Below, piece after piece: positions 9,009 to 18,052 of a DNA stretch of 64,000 bases (position 1 is its first letter; each line of letters opens with the position of its first letter). This DNA comes from Pedobacter kyungheensis. GTDB taxonomy: Bacteria; Bacteroidota; Bacteroidia; Sphingobacteriales; Sphingobacteriaceae. The notes under the pieces are model-generated. The model saw only the letters and a program-made list of their open reading frames with translations. It was not told the DNA's origin and made no database searches. Both the position numbers and the translations under genes were made by a program. The stretch is taken from positions 103,706 through 167,705 of the forward strand of contig NZ_JSYN01000011.1 in assembly GCF_000812965.1 (NCBI RefSeq), written 5' to 3'.

Positions 9009-9440
9009 AACCGCCAGTTTTTTACCGCAAAGGGCACCAAGAGGAGGCGCAAAGCACGCTAAGTTATAAAATAATACTCCGTGGGTTCTGTGTTTCCGTG
9101 GCAAGAGCACATTGCTTGTTTAACCACAGAGCAAACAGAGAAAAGCACAGAGGCCATTGAGACCTGTAGTATTTGTGTTAAAGATTTTGTGCCTTGGTGT
9201 CTTTGTGGTAATAAAATACTCCATGTGTTTTGTGCCCCCGTGGCAAAAATAACCCACAGCCTTTTTTAACCACAGAGTGCATGCTGAAATAAAGATTGTA
9301 AATTCAACATCAGGAGTCATAAATATAATTAGCAGAGCTATACACCCAGCTTTGCGTTTCTCTGCGAAACCTTCGCGTCCTTTGCGGTTAAAGTAAAAAT
9401 GCTCTGTCTACTCTGTGAAAACTCCGTTTCTCTGTGGTAA
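9009..9440. repeat. degenerate ACCGCAAAGG / CCACAGAG intergenic repeats
   Basis: The 452-bp gap between the TesA-like gene and the cytochrome peroxidase gene holds alternating half-units such as TTTACCGCAAAGGGCACC (about 9023-9040), TTAACCACAGAG (9119-9130, 9266-9277), CTTTGCGGTTAAAG (about 9380-9393) and TTTCTCTGTGGTAA (9427-9440). They occur in both orientations, so long imperfect hairpins are possible. They are of the same general type as the cluster at 4651-4989. No gene is supported here; the short frames that cross it in both directions translate repeat sequence. Confidence 0.75.
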
Positions 9441-9454
9441 AAAAAACAATCAGA

Positions 9455-11248
9455 CTAAGGCAAATCCTCAAGCGCACCTAAAAAGGCAATAATCTGTTTA
9501 ATCTCCGTTTTGCTTAAATTCAGTTTATCGGCAGATAAAGTTTGGTTATCTACTTTTATCCCCATTCCTGCCCCTCCGCCGCGATTATAAAAATCCATAA
9601 CCTCTTCCAGCGTTTTGTAAACGCCATTGTGCATGTAAGGTGCTGTTTTGGTAATGTTTCTTAAAGTCGAAGTTTTAAAGGCATGTTTGTATTGCGGGTA
9701 ATTGTAAAGTGCATAACGACCCAGGTCGCTGTCTAATTGCGGCTTAATGGTATCAGGAGTTGCAGGTACACCCAAAACTTCTGCTTCGCTTTTATTGAAA
9801 AGGGGAGCCGGAGTACCGTTAAAAAGCGGTGCAAAATGACAACTGCCGCATTTAGCCTTACCCATAAATAAGTTGAAACCTTGTTTTTCGTCAGTACTCA
9901 GTTGTTTCTGGTCTCCTTGCATATAGCGGTCAAATCTGGAGCTAAAAGGGGATAACGACCGGATATAAGAGGCTAATGCATGTTGAATCTTCCAGGGGTC
10001 GGCTTTGCCAGTTTTATCCTGATAGGCTTTTTGAAATAAGGTTTGATAACTTTTGGAAGCGTTGATGCGCTCTGCTGCTTGCGTAAGCGACCCGTTCATT
10101 TCCTGTTTGTGGTGTACCACATCCAGGGCCTGATCTTCTAAGGTGCCGGCTTTTAAATCGTAAAAGAAACCACGTTGTAAACCCGCATAGCTTAGTGTCG
10201 GGGTGTTCCTCAACAAAGTTTCCCCTGTTTTAATTCCGGTTGGTTTTACTAAACCATCGGTAAAGGCCTTTGCCTGGTGATGACAACTGGTACAGCTGCG
10301 GTTACCGCCGTTAGAAAGTACAGGGTCGTTAAATAAGGTTTTGCCCAAAGCAATTTTAGCATCGCTGATAAACAAAGTGCTGTTACCCACGAATTTATTT
10401 ACATTAAAAGCATTTGGCTCAAACATGTTTACAGCTTCATCGCGCAATGCAGAGCCACTTGCAGCAGTTGTTATATTTTTTTTCAACCGGACTGCGTTGA
10501 TTTTTTTACTGATTGGATCGAGGTATTGCGTAATAAAAGTTAGCCGGTTAAAAGTGTTAAAATCGGAGTTTTTATCCAGATAGGTAATAGCGGAAGAAAT
10601 TGTTTGATCTGTTACTTTTCCCTCATATTTCTCCAGTACACCCTCAATTCCATTTAAAGCAGCAGCGGTTTCAGGAATTGACTGTAAAGCATTTGGTGTG
10701 TCGAAGCCGGTAATGCCCAGGCTGGTAATCCTGAAAATTTCTAAACGGATCGCGTCAAAGAGCTGGGCGTCGGTAAGCTGGTATTGCGCATTAAAGCGAC
10801 TAACTCTTTGCAGGTTGAGCTGCATTTTCTTTACCTCATTTAATAATTCAAGCCGGTTTTCTTTTGTTGGACTCTCGTAAATAATTTCTTCCATTACCTG
10901 AAACCCTGTTGGGTTCTCGATCAGGTTTTCGCCCAGTTCAATTTCGTCAATGGGCGCCCCGTTAAGCATTACTGCAGTAGATGGAAAAAAATATTCGATA
11001 TAATATTCCAGTTCCTTGTACTTAGCCCTTGCCAGTAAAAAAGATTGTTTAATAGCTTTTTCATTTTGGTTTTGAGCAGCCTTAAATAATTTTTGATCAA
11101 TAATGCTTTGAAATTCAGTTAGCTGCCTATCGAAATCTGCTTTAACCTGTTCTGCACTCGTTTTAGTTTCTGTTTTACAGAAAATAGACAACAGTGTAGT
11201 CAGGGTGATTAATGAGGCAAAAAAGGCAATTTTGTTAAGCGCAGGCAT
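9455..11248 (-). CDS. di-haem cytochrome c peroxidase (MauG/CcpA family) with N-terminal helical extension
   Basis: A 597-aa exported protein. A hydrophobic leader spans about residues 5-24; the Cys24 context (SIFC) is a poor lipobox, so secretion is more certain than lipidation. Residues about 30-270 form a helical extension. The C-terminal half is a bacterial cytochrome c peroxidase domain with two haem c motifs, CTSCHH at about 316 and CGSCHF at about 466, plus the family segments KTLFNDPVLSNGG, LRNTPTLSYAG and TLRNITKTAPYMHNG. The family reduces hydrogen peroxide with electrons from small cytochromes, or oxidises protein substrates as MauG does. The 30-kDa extension is absent from classical CcpA but is common in Bacteroidota. 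It lies behind the PhoX-like gene on the same strand, with a terminator between them. Confidence 0.87.
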   Translation of the reverse strand: MPALNKIAFFASLITLTTLLSIFCKTETKTSAEQVKADFDRQLTEFQSIIDQKLFKAAQNQNEKAIKQSFLLARAKYKELEYYIEYFFPSTAVMLNGAPIDEIELGENLIENPTGFQVMEEIIYESPTKENRLELLNEVKKMQLNLQRVSRFNAQYQLTDAQLFDAIRLEIFRITSLGITGFDTPNALQSIPETAAALNGIEGVLEKYEGKVTDQTISSAITYLDKNSDFNTFNRLTFITQYLDPISKKINAVRLKKNITTAASGSALRDEAVNMFEPNAFNVNKFVGNSTLFISDAKIALGKTLFNDPVLSNGGNRSCTSCHHQAKAFTDGLVKPTGIKTGETLLRNTPTLSYAGLQRGFFYDLKAGTLEDQALDVVHHKQEMNGSLTQAAERINASKSYQTLFQKAYQDKTGKADPWKIQHALASYIRSLSPFSSRFDRYMQGDQKQLSTDEKQGFNLFMGKAKCGSCHFAPLFNGTPAPLFNKSEAEVLGVPATPDTIKPQLDSDLGRYALYNYPQYKHAFKTSTLRNITKTAPYMHNGVYKTLEEVMDFYNRGGGAGMGIKVDNQTLSADKLNLSKTEIKQIIAFLGALEDLP

Positions 11249-11270
11249 GTTTGGGTAGAGTTGAAATAAA

Positions 11271-11306
11271 ATAGAAAAATCCCTTCCAGCTGTTGCTGAA
11301 AGGGAT
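11271..11306 (-). terminator. intrinsic terminator of the PhoX-like gene
   Basis: Arms ATCCCTT (11279-11285) and AAGGGAT (11300-11306) with an AGC/GCT inner pairing form a hairpin. On the minus strand it is followed by TTTTTCTATTTT. It sits 16 bp after the PhoX-like stop codon and before the cytochrome peroxidase gene, which therefore probably has its own promoter. Confidence 0.7.
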
Positions 11307-11322
11307 AGGAAAGCATTTTGGA

Positions 11323-12813
11323 TTATTTAGAAACGCCGCGAACAATTACTACTTGTCCACCTTCGTTGTTGTTAACCAATCTGGTTGTACCACCATCGGC
11401 ATTTTTGTACTTATCATTTGTCCAGGTGTGCGGGTGTAAATTCACCACAAAAGTATCCGGAATACCGGTTAAAGCAGAGATATCGTACATGGCACCATAT
11501 TCCCAGCTGCTTAATTGCGTATTGTTTGATGGGTTGTATTTTGCATTAAACGTAGCGTCCGTTCTGCGGTGGTTCATCTGCAGCATCGGCTTTAACGATT
11601 TCGAAGCCATTGCAAACTGCCAGATCGTTCCATCGTGATCATTGTTTTTGTAAAATGAATCGCCATCTTCCTGAATGTATACGTAGTTTTCGGTAACGCA
11701 AAGGTTATCAGGGTTTACAATGCTTTTTCCAGGGTTGTCGTTTCCATCAACCGCAACTTCCAGTTTACCTTTTAAAGGGTTGCTTGCATCCAATACCAGC
11801 TTGTATACACGGCCCCACATGGTTTTACCACTTACAGGTGTAATTTTATCGCCCTGGCTCACGCCGGTAGCAGTAAAGTATATTTCGCGTCCGTTTGCAG
11901 CGCTGCCTTTCCTGTAGTCGATATCTTCTACGCGCGCCAACATTAAGGCTTTTTTATCAATAGTTTGCTGTTGTAACTGGGCACCGGTACTGCTTTTTAC
12001 ATTATCAAGCTCTACAAATTCTACGTCGTAGCTTTGTCCTTTATCCATATTGGTTTCAATCGGATCGTTATTGCTGCGTTTCATCACATATAACTTGCCG
12101 TTTTCCAAATCGCCTTGTGTATTAGATACATACATAGCCAATTGTCCGTCACTTTCGTCTTCGCCGATCATGATTACCGTTTTACCTGCAAACGCTCCTT
12201 TAGGAAGTGGCACTGCATTTTCTGCACTCCATCTGCCCAAAGCACTAACGGTTCTTTGTTTGTTTTTTTTATCGGCTGCTGCAAGCGGATCGATGGCGTG
12301 AATCATCGATTCTGCACCGCTTTCGCCGGCAGTTAAGAAAACTGGTTTAGGAAAACCGTGTTCTTCGGGGGTAGCAAGCGTTGCAGAGCAAAGACGGGTC
12401 ATACCGCCATCCGAATCAACAATGTATTCGCCCTTTACCGGTTTAAAGTTTTTATCCAGGTATACACGCGATACCGACTGAAGAATTTCATGGTTGTTGA
12501 TCATGATGAAACCTTCGCCAGAAGGGTTTTTAATGATTCCGGCACCATCAGGTTGCGCACCAAAAATGAAGTTTGGTGATTCGGGTAATACATCATCCGA
12601 ACTGATTAAGGTGGTAATGTTCAGGTTCTCGAAACCGGGCATTGCTTTTACCAGCGAAGGGTTTACCGAGTAATCTTTTAATGTAACCGGGGTAGTGGTT
12701 TCAGGTGTTTCCGGCTCATTGTTCTTTTTACAGGCACTGATTACAACTGCCGAGGTAACGAATGCGGCCACAGCAAGGGCCAAAGCCTTTTGCTTTAAGA
12801 GTGTTTTGTTCAT
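11323..12813 (-). CDS. PhoX-like (DUF839) secreted phosphatase-family lipoprotein
   Basis: A 496-aa protein. I chose the ATG at 12811-12813 (MNKTLLKQK) over an upstream TTG at 12837 because it begins directly with a lipoprotein signal (VVISACKK). The mature part carries segments typical of PhoX/DUF839 proteins: PSGEGFIMINNHEI near residue 95, DGGMTRLCSATLATPEEHG, FLTAGESGAESM, MIGEDESDGQLAMYVS, MLARVEDIDYRKG, GREIYFTATG and PDNLCVTENYVYIQEDGD. PhoX enzymes are calcium/iron phosphatases with a beta-propeller built around such acidic segments; many DUF839 members are uncharacterised, so activity on phosphate esters is probable but not certain. It is divergent from the S41 peptidase gene, sharing a 225-bp promoter region. 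Confidence 0.82.
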   Translation of the reverse strand: MNKTLLKQKALALAVAAFVTSAVVISACKKNNEPETPETTTPVTLKDYSVNPSLVKAMPGFENLNITTLISSDDVLPESPNFIFGAQPDGAGIIKNPSGEGFIMINNHEILQSVSRVYLDKNFKPVKGEYIVDSDGGMTRLCSATLATPEEHGFPKPVFLTAGESGAESMIHAIDPLAAADKKNKQRTVSALGRWSAENAVPLPKGAFAGKTVIMIGEDESDGQLAMYVSNTQGDLENGKLYVMKRSNNDPIETNMDKGQSYDVEFVELDNVKSSTGAQLQQQTIDKKALMLARVEDIDYRKGSAANGREIYFTATGVSQGDKITPVSGKTMWGRVYKLVLDASNPLKGKLEVAVDGNDNPGKSIVNPDNLCVTENYVYIQEDGDSFYKNNDHDGTIWQFAMASKSLKPMLQMNHRRTDATFNAKYNPSNNTQLSSWEYGAMYDISALTGIPDTFVVNLHPHTWTNDKYKNADGGTTRLVNNNEGGQVVIVRGVSK

Positions 12814-13038
12814 AAGTTTTGTTTTCCGTTTGCGCAAAATTACATGGGCTATGTTGCGAAAAATTAAAGCTTATGTTAAGCTAAACTGCATTTCGTTATT
12901 TAGAATGGTTCTGTTATAATGGTCAAATACATTGCTTTTTGTCTGTGAAATATAAAGTGTTAAATATGTAACCATATTCAAGCGAAATTTTGGTTAAGCT
13001 CTAACTTACAGTATATTGTATGCCTGTAATCCCCTGCC

Positions 13039-14547
13039 ATGAAAGCACCTTTATCAAAATTATTGATTCCATTATTGATCGCTATTGCCTCTGGTTGTGG
13101 CGGTAATGCATCCCATCAGGAAAGTCATTCAATGTTTGCTGATACATTAGCCAAAAATATGCTTACAGTAAATAGCATGCAAAAGGATTTGACTGTGTTG
13201 TGGGCTGCCATTAAGGAATTGCACCCAGGTTACGGTTTTTATACACCAACAGCTCAATTACAGCAAGCTTATCGAAATGTTTACGATGGCTTGAAAACAC
13301 CGCTTTCAGAAAGTCAGTTTATGGATGCCGTTTATCCCTTTTTATGCCAGTTAAGGTGTGGGCATACCCAGTTAAAACATTCGGCAAATTACAAACCGAC
13401 GGCAAACGAAAAGCTACCGCATTTGCCTTTTTATGTACTGATACAGCAGCACAAGGTGTGGATTACTACCCATCAGGCACCTGAGCTCCATACCGGAGAT
13501 GAGCTTATGGAGATGAACGGTATTCCTGTTTCCCAAATGGTTGATCATGGGTATAACCTATATTGTGGCGATGGCTATAACGAAACCTTTAAAGAGTTGT
13601 TTTTAAGCGAATACGATGGCTTTGAAGATGTTTGCAATAAATACTATCACTGGCAACCACCGTATCAACTTAAGCTTCGTACCAGTAAAGGTGAGTTGAA
13701 AGTAATAAAAGTTGATGCAGCTGAAAATGGAAAGGAATTACAAGCCGAACCACAGCAAACCGTTGATAATTTTGTTGGTTGGACTGTGGCTGCAGAAATT
13801 GAAAATTCACGCTTACGCTTTCAAAAAAAATCATCAACGGCCTGGTTTCAGGTAACTCCATTTGCCTATACTGATAGTACTCTATATCAAAAAGCTTTTG
13901 CGTTGATTAAACAAGAAGAGATTAGAAACCTGGTGCTGGATGTACGGCACAATACCGGTGGCGATATCAGGGTGGCAACCCGCTTGCTTGCTTACCTGGC
14001 TGACGGTGATTTCAATATTGTTGCTGAAGTAAAGTCGAGATTTACCGACCCTGCAGCCAGCCCCTTTGCCCAATACTTTGATGCTGAAATAACCAAAGGT
14101 TTTAAGGATGGATTTAAAGTAGAAGGTAAGTCAGGCGAGTGGCATCATGTAACCGTTACGCCTGAGTTTGGGCAACTCTACGGGCCATTTAACCCTGTTA
14201 AAAAGAATCACTTTGATGGCAAACTGATTGTGCTGATTGATGGCGCTACTTTTTCATCGGGTGCACTTTTTACAGCAGCATTGAAGGCACAAAATAAAAA
14301 TGTTAAGTTTATTGGAAGAGAAACAGCAGGTTCAGAGGAGGGGTGCAATGGTATGACCGTGCAGCGCTTAACGTTGCCAAATAGTAAAATTATAGTCGAT
14401 TTTCCGTGGATGCGTGTTGTTTCGGTAGCTAAACAAGCAAGTCGTGGGCGAGGCATAATACCTGATTACATCATTAATTACACTCCGCAGGATGTGGTGA
14501 GTAATAATGATCTGGATTTGAAAAAGGCCATGAGTTTGGTAAGATAA
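13039..14547 (+). CDS. S41 family (C-terminal processing-like) peptidase, predicted lipoprotein
   Basis: A 502-aa protein with a lipoprotein signal (IAIASGC, Cys20). A helical N-terminal region is followed by a PDZ-like segment near residues 150-175 (APELHTGDELMEMNGIPV) and a tail-specific protease core. The core contains NLVLDVRHNTGGD near residue 297, LIVLIDGATFSSGALF with the probable nucleophile at Ser406 and FIGRETAGSEEG near residue 430, where the conserved Lys/Glu position of the family falls. Members cut unfolded or C-terminally tagged proteins in the periplasm. The anchor places it on the periplasmic side of a membrane. No partner is obvious next to it; the downstream gene runs the opposite way. 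Confidence 0.82.
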   Translation: MKAPLSKLLIPLLIAIASGCGGNASHQESHSMFADTLAKNMLTVNSMQKDLTVLWAAIKELHPGYGFYTPTAQLQQAYRNVYDGLKTPLSESQFMDAVYPFLCQLRCGHTQLKHSANYKPTANEKLPHLPFYVLIQQHKVWITTHQAPELHTGDELMEMNGIPVSQMVDHGYNLYCGDGYNETFKELFLSEYDGFEDVCNKYYHWQPPYQLKLRTSKGELKVIKVDAAENGKELQAEPQQTVDNFVGWTVAAEIENSRLRFQKKSSTAWFQVTPFAYTDSTLYQKAFALIKQEEIRNLVLDVRHNTGGDIRVATRLLAYLADGDFNIVAEVKSRFTDPAASPFAQYFDAEITKGFKDGFKVEGKSGEWHHVTVTPEFGQLYGPFNPVKKNHFDGKLIVLIDGATFSSGALFTAALKAQNKNVKFIGRETAGSEEGCNGMTVQRLTLPNSKIIVDFPWMRVVSVAKQASRGRGIIPDYIINYTPQDVVSNNDLDLKKAMSLVR

Positions 14548-14579
14548 CCTGGGGTAGAAGAAAAAAATGGAATTGTGAA

Positions 14580-15467
14580 TTACAACTCCTGCCTAAAACT
14601 TTTAAGCGATCCATCGTTGTTAAACTGTATATCATAACGCACCCGGTTACCGGTTATGGTACCAGGAAACCAACGCATACCACCATCCCAAATGGAAATA
14701 TAGACGGTAGCCGTGGGCGCTGCACCTTCAACCTGAGCTGCTTTCTCATTGTAGGTGCTAACTACTTTAAGCGCATCGGCAAAATTGATTTTACTTAAAG
14801 GAAAGATCCTCCGCGGTATATTTCTGGCTAATACAGCTTTAGGTGCCGACCACTTTCCATGCTGATACCGGTATGCATCTACATATGCTGGGTTGGCAGG
14901 CTGCTGAAGTGCAAGGTTAACAGATCCATCCTGGTAAAAGTGTACAGACTCATATAAAAATATCTCTTTACCTTGGTATTGCGGAAGCTGTTTCAATTTT
15001 TCTTGTGCCGCGGCTAGTTCGCTTGCAGTTAGTATCCCTTTTCTGCCTTTTTTTGAAGTTTTTTCTTCGGGCTGATTTTTTAGTCCGATGTGCGGCAGAT
15101 TCATTTCTTTTAAAAAGTCATTTACCCGGTTTTGCATGGCCTTTGCAGCCTTAGGCGATTGTTTTTGTTTGAGTTTCTCAATATCCTCGAAAAGTAATTT
15201 TGCTTTACTTTCCATGTTAGTTGTAGTAATTGTATCACCATTTATAATTACAATTTTCTCCTGATGACGTAGCGTATCGGTAGTAATGTTTGTTTTAATT
15301 GTGCTGGTATACGCTCCATTGCTTGCAAAGTTGTGTTTCTGGTAGTAGGCCTTCACCAGCGAATCGTTGGGATGAAAAGTTTCATCAATGCTTTTACTGA
15401 TATGTTGACAGCCCAGGCACAGTAAAGCTAACAGTATAATCAGAGAAATATGTTTTAAGTTTTTCAT
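14580..15467 (-). CDS. predicted lipoprotein of unknown function (295 aa)
   Basis: Begins with a clear lipoprotein signal (LLALLCLGC, Cys20). The mature part is charged, with a Lys/Gln-rich helical stretch at about 90-130 and a more beta-rich C-terminal domain at about 165-295 (EIFLYESVHFYQDG, TVYISIWDGGMRWFPG, VRYDIQFNNDGSLKSF). I recognise no family. Its start codon overlaps the stop of the upstream membrane-protein gene (TGATG), so the two are translationally coupled and probably work together. It is the last gene of a six-gene leftward cluster. Confidence 0.7.
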   Translation of the reverse strand: MKNLKHISLIILLALLCLGCQHISKSIDETFHPNDSLVKAYYQKHNFASNGAYTSTIKTNITTDTLRHQEKIVIINGDTITTTNMESKAKLLFEDIEKLKQKQSPKAAKAMQNRVNDFLKEMNLPHIGLKNQPEEKTSKKGRKGILTASELAAAQEKLKQLPQYQGKEIFLYESVHFYQDGSVNLALQQPANPAYVDAYRYQHGKWSAPKAVLARNIPRRIFPLSKINFADALKVVSTYNEKAAQVEGAAPTATVYISIWDGGMRWFPGTITGNRVRYDIQFNNDGSLKSFRQEL

Positions 15468-16459
15468 CAGAATTCTCCGTTAATTTCATTTAAATCCTGT
15501 GCAAATGCCACACGCTGCGGATTATCTTTCAGGTAAAAAATTGAAATATATTCCTGCTTCGTAATATCGAGTGCTAACAAGTCGATTACCTTTTTTATAC
15601 TCACCTGGTGTTTCTGGTAGTGGTTATCGCGAAATTCCAGTTCAAATTCAATCATCGGCTGCTCGTTAATGTAGGTTCCGGTTTGTCTTGCAGCAAGGAG
15701 TTTCGCCTCGGTAGCTATGCCTTTAAATTTAATCAGAAATTTCTCGCTGGGTTTGCCTGATAATTTTCCTGCAATAAACGCCAGTAAAAACCGGTAAAAC
15801 AAAAGTACTGCAGGGCAGATGAGTAAAGGATGGCCAATACTCATAAAACGCCAGCCCATACCTTCGCTTTCGGTCTGATAAGCGTAAATATAATAAGCCG
15901 CAACCGCACTTAAGAGCACGAGCCAGCCAAGAGAGGCGAGTAGGATAGTCATTTTACGGATACTGACTTCGGTAGACGCAAAAATGAAATAAGGAATCCG
16001 TTTAACTTCCGGATCAATCAGGATGCTGACGCGTTTACCCGCCTCATAGCGACGTTCGTAAGGTTTGGCATCGTTTACAGCTGTTTGATGGGTAATTTCA
16101 CTATCGACCAGATTTTTAAATTGAATTTTGAGGTTGTAAGTATCGCAGCCAGGATAGGTATCTGGTATTTTTGTAGCTGCCAAAATTTTAGCTTCACGCG
16201 GTATACCTGTAGTGTTGAGGCGCTCAATATTGCGTTTTATTGCAAAGTTTACCAGCACCCATTTGTAGTAATAGCCAATTAACAGCGTTACCCAAAGTAA
16301 AATAGATAAAGTTACCAGGGCCAGCGAAATCAATGGATCATTTTCGATCGGATTGGGCATGCTTTCGCTCCTGATGTTGTAATACAGCAACATCGGAAAA
16401 GGGATGGCGAAAAATAACATAAACACCATCCAGAATATCGAAAATATGCGGCCCGTCAT
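15467..16459 (-). CDS. four-helix membrane protein with duplicated DUF3592-like domains
   Basis: A 330-aa inner-membrane protein with membrane segments at about 6-27, 44-65, 172-195 and 208-232. Each helix pair is followed by a soluble beta-rich domain, and the two soluble domains look homologous: GIPREAKILAATKI (near residue 86) matches GIATEAKLLAARQT (near 245), and both end in a strand followed by a short proline-bearing segment (SILIDPEVKRIPYFIFA; ISIFYLKDNPQRVAFA). The protein therefore arose by internal duplication of a two-helix plus beta-domain unit like that of DUF3592 proteins. The function is unknown. It is coupled to the lipoprotein gene downstream (1-bp overlap) and follows the 122-aa gene by 11 bp. 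Confidence 0.7.
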   Translation of the reverse strand: MTGRIFSIFWMVFMLFFAIPFPMLLYYNIRSESMPNPIENDPLISLALVTLSILLWVTLLIGYYYKWVLVNFAIKRNIERLNTTGIPREAKILAATKIPDTYPGCDTYNLKIQFKNLVDSEITHQTAVNDAKPYERRYEAGKRVSILIDPEVKRIPYFIFASTEVSIRKMTILLASLGWLVLLSAVAAYYIYAYQTESEGMGWRFMSIGHPLLICPAVLLFYRFLLAFIAGKLSGKPSEKFLIKFKGIATEAKLLAARQTGTYINEQPMIEFELEFRDNHYQKHQVSIKKVIDLLALDITKQEYISIFYLKDNPQRVAFAQDLNEINGEF

Positions 16460-16470
16460 AGTGTTGGCTT

Positions 16471-16839
16471 TTAAAATTCTATTTCAGTATTTCCTTCATC
16501 ATCCTCTTCCAGATAAAGCTTCCAATTCAGTGCCCGTGCTATTTGCATTAAGGGGCTGAGGTAAATCCCCTGATCAATTTCCTGACCTTTTGCACAAACA
16601 ATAGCAATTAAGTTAATAGTGAGGAAATCTGTTTCCTTATCATTAAAATTTCCGTTTTTGCTATTTACCAGCGCGACATTTATCCAGGGAAAATGACTTG
16701 CATTTTTCAATTCATTATTTTTTGTCTTAACAAAGTATCCGGTTTGTAAAAACAAATTTATTGCAGCAACGGGATGTATGTTTTTGCTATAAGCGATATC
16801 GCTTTTTATCTGATAGTAATTATATCTGTCGCTCCACAT
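16471..16839 (-). CDS. hypothetical protein (122 aa), possibly immunity-type
   Basis: A soluble 122-aa acidic protein without signal peptide, starting MWSDRYNYYQIKSD. Features are a central segment FPWINVALVNSKNG, a second one DFLTINLIAIVCAKG and an acidic tail (YLEEDDEGNTEIEF). I do not recognise the family. The compact size, acidic tail and location next to a SUKH-like gene suggest, but do not prove, an immunity-type or cytosolic regulatory protein. It lies within a six-gene leftward cluster. Confidence 0.6.
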   Translation of the reverse strand: MWSDRYNYYQIKSDIAYSKNIHPVAAINLFLQTGYFVKTKNNELKNASHFPWINVALVNSKNGNFNDKETDFLTINLIAIVCAKGQEIDQGIYLSPLMQIARALNWKLYLEEDDEGNTEIEF

Positions 16840-16900
16840 ATTTATGTTTCTTCTGCTAAAATGCCTGCTTCAACCTCGCTAATGACCATAGCTGCTGCCC

Positions 16901-17464
16901 TTAGTTCTTAAAATATTGTTGGAACCACCTGTCGAAATTTTCTTTATACTTTTCCTGTGCATTTTTAATGAGTTCATTGGGTACTTCAATTTTATTGAGC
17001 TTGTAATCTGCTTTTATCCATTCTAAATACCGATCCAGATCTTCACTTTGATAGTCGTCTTCTTCATCTTTATAGCAATAGGCTTCATCAAAATCCACCA
17101 TGATTTCGGTATCGTAGGTAAGCAGATGCAGCAATTGTAAGATGTTTTCTGCCACTACATGTACGCCGCCTTCATCTCCAAAAACCACAACGGGCATCTG
17201 GTTTAAAGGTTTATCGCTCCCGTCGTTCCAGATAGTATAAAAAGAACCTGTACCGTTTGCCTGGGCAAAGGGAAATAACCGGGTTAAAAAATCTTCATCT
17301 TCGCTCCAGCTTTTCAATCCCCATTTGTTATCGATCAAAACACCAAAACCCTGCGCATAATTTTCGAAGGAAGAGATGTTATTTTGGAAATAAATTAGTT
17401 TTTCGAGTTCAACAGGGATTTCCTTCAGCCCCAGGTTTTCTTTAAAATTTGTTATGTTTATCAT
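16901..17464 (-). CDS. SMI1/KNR4 (SUKH superfamily)-like protein
   Basis: A 187-aa soluble acidic protein. The central region has the pattern seen in SMI1/KNR4-type proteins: FPFAQANGTGSFYTIWND near residues 84-101, followed by MPVVVFGDEGGVHVVAENILQLLHLLT at about 109-135 (written here to show the strand-Gly-Asp-Gly-strand-helix order). A very acidic loop (CYKDEEDDY) and a helical C terminus follow. SUKH proteins are best known as immunity proteins against secreted polymorphic toxins in bacteria, but stand-alone members of unknown function are common. No toxin gene is visible nearby. It sits between a lipoprotein gene and the 122-aa gene. Confidence 0.65.
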   Translation of the reverse strand: MINITNFKENLGLKEIPVELEKLIYFQNNISSFENYAQGFGVLIDNKWGLKSWSEDEDFLTRLFPFAQANGTGSFYTIWNDGSDKPLNQMPVVVFGDEGGVHVVAENILQLLHLLTYDTEIMVDFDEAYCYKDEEDDYQSEDLDRYLEWIKADYKLNKIEVPNELIKNAQEKYKENFDRWFQQYFKN

Positions 17465-17511
17465 GATTGTTCAGTTAATGATCAAATCTTACATGGTTGA
17501 AATAACAATGG

Positions 17512-18042
17512 TTAAAAAGGCATCTCTTCTACTTCAATTTTATTGTCTTTAGCATATTTGGAGGCAAGTTTCCAAAGCTTGTTGTATTTGTCAATAAAAG
17601 CATTGTAGGGCTTATTGTCCAGACTTGTAAGCGCCTGGTTAATTTGTGCTTCAGGCTCATGCATATCAATCATTTTCGCTATTTCAAGATGTTCTGATTT
17701 ATAACTTGTTAAAACATAGGAGTATAACGTAATTGAGGCCTCCAGCATTTGCCTTGTTTCGGTAGTTTGCTTAAGCTGTTTTACTTTTTCTAAATTAGTT
17801 TCAGCCCTTGAAATAGAATTTTTCAAATATTCTTCGCAGCTGGTCACTTTGCCGGAGCCACTGGTACTTTTAAGATATTTCTGGTAGCCTTCAAAGTAGT
17901 ACGTACCAAAGCGCGATATGTCATTGGTATTTAATGCTGCCTGGTCGAAATATTCTTCAGGGCTGTTTTGCTGAAATTTACATGCGGTGGCAGTTAGTAC
18001 CGCCACCATAAGCACATAAATTCTGATAGATTGGAGAGTCAT
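17512..18042 (-). CDS. predicted lipoprotein of unknown function (176 aa)
   Basis: Starts with a lipoprotein-like signal (VAVLTATACK, Cys21). The mature protein is almost entirely helical and charged, with segments SRAETNLEKVKQLKQTTETR and YNKLWKLASKYAKDNK; no catalytic motif is seen. It starts 10 bp after the DUF4870-like gene, so the two are very likely in one transcript. The function is unknown. Confidence 0.65.
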   Translation of the reverse strand: MTLQSIRIYVLMVAVLTATACKFQQNSPEEYFDQAALNTNDISRFGTYYFEGYQKYLKSTSGSGKVTSCEEYLKNSISRAETNLEKVKQLKQTTETRQMLEASITLYSYVLTSYKSEHLEIAKMIDMHEPEAQINQALTSLDNKPYNAFIDKYNKLWKLASKYAKDNKIEVEEMPF

Positions 18043-18052
18043 ACTTCTTTTA

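Noticed and set aside
9081..9320. Two overlapping short frames on opposite strands
   Set aside because: Both are translations of the CCACAGAG/TTTGCGG repeats.
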